From positions 2,728,001-2,792,000 of the forward strand of contig JANUWF010001659.1 of the NCBI GenBank assembly GCA_026120185.1: a stretch of 64,000 nucleotides of DNA, written 5' to 3'. Below are positions 58,824-64,000 of the stretch, one piece after another. Numbering within the stretch: position 1 is the first letter of the stretch; every line of letters starts with the position of its first letter. Below the pieces are notes generated by a model. The model saw nothing but the letters and a program-made list of their open reading frames with translations. It did no database searches and was not told the origin of the DNA. The stretch comes from Voacanga thouarsii (Eukaryota > Streptophyta > Magnoliopsida > Gentianales > Apocynaceae). Position numbers and translations under genes: made by a program.

Positions 58824-61460
58824 TACCCCCACACTTGAACTTTTGCTTGTCCTCAAGCAAAAAAGAATTAGACACTAAGCATTTAGGACAAGTCAAAACA
58901 ATTTTGCAAATTTTTCCTTAGCAAATTCATCCATAATGAAGACATAACCTTTTTCCAACCTTAAGCAGAAATTTGTCATTCACTCAACCTTTTTAAAATC
59001 TTGTAAACTCATGTATTAAATCAAACAATCCCAAGGCCATCAAAGTTAAGTTCAACAAGCTTATATCTAGTACAAGAAAACCATCCTACTTTTCAAGCAA
59101 AAACATAGATAACATAAATTATACAAGTCAAGCTATTTAACCAATTCAAGCATTATAAACTCAATTTCACACAACTCAAGTTAATGAAATAAGAAAAACA
59201 CTCCAGTCTCTTTTTTTTTTTTTTTTCTATGACTTAGGGAATTGATAGCCTCAAGTGAATGGATTTCTCTTCACGTACCGTATTAGCCCTCTTAAAGTCA
59301 TCATCATTTTTTTCAGCAATTTTCTTTTTCTTTCTTGCCTTCCTTTCCTTACCTTCTTGCCTTTGGGATAGCCTCAAAATAGTGTGATGCTTCTTTGTTT
59401 CTTCTCTTCCACTCACCGTATTGGTCCTTTTTTCAGCAAAATGTCTCTCTCATTTCTTTTCAAAGATAACTCAATTTTTTTTCATCTCACATTTTTTCTT
59501 TTTCACTTAATTTTTTTTATTTCCTCACCTTCCTTATTCATAACTCAAAGTCAAACAAACTTTAAATCTATAATGCAATAATTAATCTTCAACTCTTCCC
59601 ATATTTCATCATATCATCCACATTCAAACTCAAAGAATAAAACAAAACTTAAATATCAAATATAAACAATGTTAACTTAAATTTTCAAGACTTAGCAAAA
59701 ATCCAACTTAATACACAAGTTTACCTTTTAAATAAAAATCAAACCATAATGGGTGACAAATCTATATCCAAAGTTAATTAGAAAATCATAACTCCATTAT
59801 AGACAAATAAGCTCAATTTATCTCCAAATATTTTCAAATTTTCAAGTTGTCAAAATACCAAGATAATTAATCAAAACTTGGACAAAGAATATCACCAAAC
59901 TACTCCCCCACACTTAACCTGGATAATGTCTTCATTGGCTAAAAATTAACACATTAAAATGTCTCCAAAAGGGACCAAAAATTATAGAAGGGTAGTAAGT
60001 TTAAGCAATACTCTCCAAGTGTAATAAACTCCAATAAATTTTAAAACTCAGAAGTAGAGAGAAGGCCTGGTTTAAGAAGACTTTATTCCTACCTACAAAA
60101 GAAAACACAAATAAATGCACAAAGAAAATAATAACAAACTAAAGACACCTAAATAAATGAAAGCAAACAAAAGAAAAATACTAATAAAAATCCTAACAAA
60201 GCAAATAAAGATATGGCTTACACCCCCACACTTAAGATAGAAAATATTTTCCTTATTTGGGTAGGAAAAAGACACACTTAACAAAACCAAACACTAAACA
60301 AAGAGACAAACTCTTTCCACTTATCGTGCTTCCTCATCAAACCCTTATCAAAGAAGTTTAAGCTTAGAGAAGAAAATAGGCAAGATGAATGTAGAAAGAA
60401 GAGAGGTTTTTGAAAAATAGAAGGTTTATGAAAACAATTTTTCTCACTAAAAGCAAAACACATAAACCTCTTTCTCTAACATTACTTTAGACATTCAAAT
60501 ATTTTTGTCAATATATAAGTCCACATAATCTCTAAAGAATGCATCAAACTTGAAATCACCTATTATTCTTCAAAAGAGTGTTGACAATTAAGATTCCCCT
60601 TTAAACTTAGTATTTGAGTTATCAAAGATAGGATCAAGAAATCCTTACTTTTCAATACATCTACAAATACCAAGTTACCTCCCTTTGGACGGGGTGAAGG
60701 GTAGAATTTACCACCATCCTCCAAGGATTTCTTATGATGTAGTGGTGAAAGATCCAACTCCTTAAGGCATGATAAATTCAACACATCATCATTTGGACCC
60801 TTGTTCTCCAAGAATTGAGAGAACTTAAAAAATCATGTGATAAAGAAAGATTAGAATTATTATCACATATAGAAGAATTGAATACCTCTATTTCCACATT
60901 GGATAATTGTACCTCATATCCTCTCTCTTTTCCTTGGGGATTTTCTTGGTCAAGTGTATGGGCCTTTATAACATCTTCAACTCACTTAGCTAGTTGCGTT
61001 CTTGTAAAGCTTATTTGTTGGGATGCTTCTTCATACCACCTAATGGACATGTATGTGTTGGCAACAAAGGAGTTGACTGAAGCTTCAAGTGACATCTCAC
61101 TAAAAGTATAATAAAATTGAAAGGAACTTGTAATCTGGACAACGTATCATCATTGTAGCTCCTTTTTTCTTGTGCCCAAAAGTAGTTGTCCATGATGATG
61201 TCAATCTCGTATTCAAATAAAAACAAAAATCAAATAAAAAAGAAAAAGAAAAAGATAAAAATAAAAAGAAAAGAAAAAATAAATAATAAAAAAATAAAGA
61301 AAAGAAAAATACACACAGGGGGATATATTCACAAACTACCTAAATACAAAAGTTAATGGTATTTACGAGTACAACATGAACTAAGCTGATTAATCAAGGC
61401 ACATAACGTTACAAACAACAAGATATAGCACCTATTTACACAAAGAACATATTTACATAT
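58824..61460 (-). mobile_element. F polypurine tract and 3' noncoding interior
   Basis: On the minus strand 'gttcaagtgtgggggta' (58824-58840) is the polypurine tract. Similar 'cccccacactt' blocks at about 59905 and 60223 are secondary tracts, usual in the 3' noncoding region of Tat-type elements. The interior is AT-rich with a poly-T run (59212-59227) and an A-rich stretch (61225-61312). The minus-strand frame 60563-60811 (82 codons) and the segment 60815-61226 are GC-richer than their surroundings but match nothing I recognise. No gag or pol is visible, and the join to the A leader near 61460 shows no clear TSD. Confidence 0.6.
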
Positions 61461-61464
61461 TTAC

Positions 61465-62359
61465 ATATAGATATATAAACATATTTTATCAAAAAATCAT
61501 TTTATCTATTGAGACTTTATTCTCACAAGAACTTACGCATTTGATCACAAAAATAAAATAAGCATGATAACAAAAGTAAACTTTTTCTTGCTCAAACTAT
61601 TCATTTATACCTAAGTGACCAAACAATGGATTAAACATCATGAATTAAAATTAATAATCTTGTTTAATCCTAAGGTAGTTCCATCATTTACTACTCATTT
61701 TTATGCAAATTATTTATCCAAAGATAAATAAAACTATTACAGAGAACTTAACCTCATATAATGATTTCAAAATATGATTACACGAAGGAAAACTTGAGGT
61801 ATAGAACTTCAGCAGTGCTCTCCTTTTTCTTGGACAAAATTGTGCGCATCCACCTCTGGCAGAATGAACCTGGTGCCTGGTCTATTGGGCTGACCTGGCA
61901 CCGAGTCTATTCTGTTTCTCCAAAAACTTAGGCTGGGCAGTATGGACCTGGCGCTTGGTTCGATCGTGGCACCTTACACCGGGTCCGTTTTGGAAAAATC
62001 CTATTTTTCAGCCATAGTTCGCCCCTCAACTCTTCCAGCAATCATATTCTTTGGTCCCCAAAATTTACAAGTTAAAAGGAACACAAAAATAAGCATAAAA
62101 CCATGCTTTTACAAGTACCTATGCCTCTAACTAGGAGACGTACATCACATCTACTCCAAACCAGAAAAACATGGAAAAACTATTAGAATACATGATCCTA
62201 TGCCTTTAACTGTGAGGCGTACATGAACTCTAGAAACCAATGTATGAGGGATCACATTAAATCACAAAAAATTCATTTTTAATAGTAAAAGAACGACTTT
62301 TTCCAGTTTTTAACCCTAATACATGATCCTAGATGAAAACCATAGCTTTTGATACCACT
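61465..62359 (-). mobile_element. Element A 5' leader and primer-binding site
   Basis: Collinear with 770-1650. The GC-rich 'cctggcacc' block is at 61855-61990. The primer-binding site TGGTATCAAAAGC (62345-62357, minus strand) lies two bases from the LTR start at 62360. Upstream of 61465 the leader is replaced by F sequence, so gag of A is not in the window. Confidence 0.8.
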
Positions 62360-64000
62360 TGAAGGATCAAAAACGAAAAATATCAAAGAAAACGCAGTAG
62401 AAAATTTTTCAATTTTCTGAGCCACATCAAGGAGAGAGTACTTACTTTTCCTGATTAGTCGTGGATTAACTAACGAAGGGTCGGGTTGCACTGGAACTTG
62501 CATTGGAAGAGGAGAAGGCGCCTACGATTCGACCGATATTCCTGTCAATCTTCTACTGCTACGTATCAAATGTCTCCAAGCTTCCTCTTTTCGTCTTCTG
62601 GAGTATAACTCTACCTTGCTCTTGGGTTAGCTTGGTGAAAGCTCCTACTTTAGATAATCAAAATATCTCAAAGAGAGAAAGAAGAGAAGAACGAGAACAA
62701 GAGGAAGAGATAGCACAGAGAGAGAGAGAACTCAGGAAAAACTATATTATTTTTTCCTTTCTTGCACCTTAATTTTGGCTAGCCCTAGGGCTTGATGAAG
62801 CTCTAATGGCCAAAAAACACTAAGCCCTAATAGGCATGGTGTTGTGCTCATAAATTACTCTAGGACTGACCCAATCCTCTTAATTAATTAATTACCTTTT
62901 CTGGGCTTCATTAAATACCTAATGCTAATTAATTAATTCTAATTAGACTCTTAATATATGTCAACATATATCAACCTAAATAATTATTTTATTCCAGTCC
63001 AATATTCTTAATTAATTAATTATCTTTTCTGGGCCATATCAAAACCCAAGACTAATTAATTAATTATAATTGGACTCTTAGAATAAATTTTATTCTCTTC
63101 CAAATAATTATCCATTAATCCCAGATTGTGTCTAAACAATACCAATGTAACTTGAACTACTCCGAGGACCAAGAGATATATTATTCATGGCTACAAAATG
63201 ACCAAAATACCCTTACTATTAAATAGTTGCATTTTACCATTTTAAATATTCCCATTTATCATCATATGAAAATATTGACCCCAAGAATAATATTGCTAAA
63301 GTAATGCCTTTGACTTACAGGTGAAATGATGGGAATACTCCTCTGTGTAACACCCATTAATGAGACAGGATAAATGTACTAACACCAATCTCAAAGACAT
63401 CTATCATCCTTAGATCTCTAGTCCAATAATCCATGACTCACTTGAATATACTTGCTTATCATTGGAAGCTACCCAAAAGCACACATTCTAAAGTCACGTT
63501 CCCAGGGCCCTAGATTATTAAATTATCCTGGACAATCACAAGGGGGTGATTTAACTTCATAATGTGAAGTATAGAAACTCAGTTACATGAGTCTGTCTTA
63601 ACTAACTAGAGTAATACACCCAACGAACAAGCTTATTGATCTCACAAAAGAAATCTCACCCAACATACATCAAAGTACAAGACCCTAGCTTCGCCAGACC
63701 ACCAACTTATATTCAAGTATGAAGGTATCTGTCCACGCTGTAGCAGTAATAGTCTGGTCTCTATAATTATAGTACTTTATAAAAGACCACCGCTACAAGT
63801 CTAGTTCTACGTATTCGAAATACGTTTATGTTAGTGATATGAGTGAACTACTTCCTAATTCAAGATAAACCATTCCTCGTTGGAACTCATGGCATAATAG
63901 TCTTACCTTAATGAAATGCCCAGTTCTATTAAACGACTAAGAACTAAATTTTACTTGTATGACAAGTACCCATGGTCTATACCTTACTGTGAAGAACAAC
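62360..64000 (-). repeat. 5' LTR of copia element A, cut by the window end
   Basis: It begins TGAAGGATC and is collinear with 1651 to about 3241; roughly 135 bases remain beyond the window. It contains the same 'ctacgtattcgaaatacg' and 'cttcgccagaccaccaact' landmarks. The ORF at 62503-62772 corresponds to 1763-1966 and is not a gene. Confidence 0.9.

Noticed and set aside
60563..60811. Minus-strand ORF of 82 codons in the F interior as a gene
   Set aside because: No recognisable motif or homologous copy in the window; noted only within the F noncoding interior.

Overview
This window looks like intergenic heterochromatin from a flowering plant, probably a eudicot. It is very AT-rich, has no intact host gene, and is built almost entirely of long terminal repeat (LTR) retrotransposons inserted into one another. 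Spliced plant gene fragments (aldehyde dehydrogenase, serine carboxypeptidase-like) carried inside the elements support a plant source. I cannot name the species.

Most boundaries can be read directly, because each insertion is flanked by a short target-site duplication (TSD) and removing the insertion restores the host sequence. The outermost frame is Ty1/copia element A on the minus strand: its 3' LTR is at 1651-3376, its pol remains at 3377-5946, and its 5' leader, primer-binding site and 5' LTR are at about 61465-64000. The leader of a second copy lies at 1-1650, left of the first LTR, so A is part of a head-to-tail tandem sharing one LTR. At about 5946 A's integrase meets, head to head, the integrase of plus-strand copia element G (5947-6920, 34253-35712, 3' LTR 35713-49356).

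G was hit twice. Copia element B (6926-34247, TSD GATAT, minus strand) landed in G's pol. B contains copia element C (14006-32283, TSD CAACC). C contains two large, coding-free gypsy-type LTR units: D' (18660-23097, TSD CTTGT) and D (27304-31692, TSD GTAGA). The second hit, in G's 3' LTR, is H (36573-48282, TSD ATTCT), a solo LTR of the B type. H is split by a CACTA DNA transposon (38229-48252, TSD AGT). The CACTA carries several exons of a plant ALDH2-type aldehyde dehydrogenase gene with their introns, and one of those introns holds another gypsy-type LTR unit, E (41825-45677, TSD GTATA). The stack is five levels deep on both branches.

The right part (49357-61460) is a mosaic of Ty3/gypsy debris: a decayed gag-pol (49357-53013), an Athila/Tat-like LTR (from 53014) holding a serine carboxypeptidase-like gene fragment, two overlapping copies of another gypsy LTR 3' end (about 55400-57308) with a primer-binding site, and an Athila/Tat-like 3' LTR with its polypurine tract and noncoding tail (57334 to about 61460).

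No element has an intact polyprotein. Decay is by stop codons, frameshifts and loss of catalytic residues; several stops are CAG to TAG, the change expected from deamination of methylated CHG sites. The most notable contents are the gene-carrying CACTA element, the captured carboxypeptidase exons, the inverted integrase junction, a long antisense ORF kept in both LTRs of B, and paired tRNA-like A and B boxes in the D-type LTRs.
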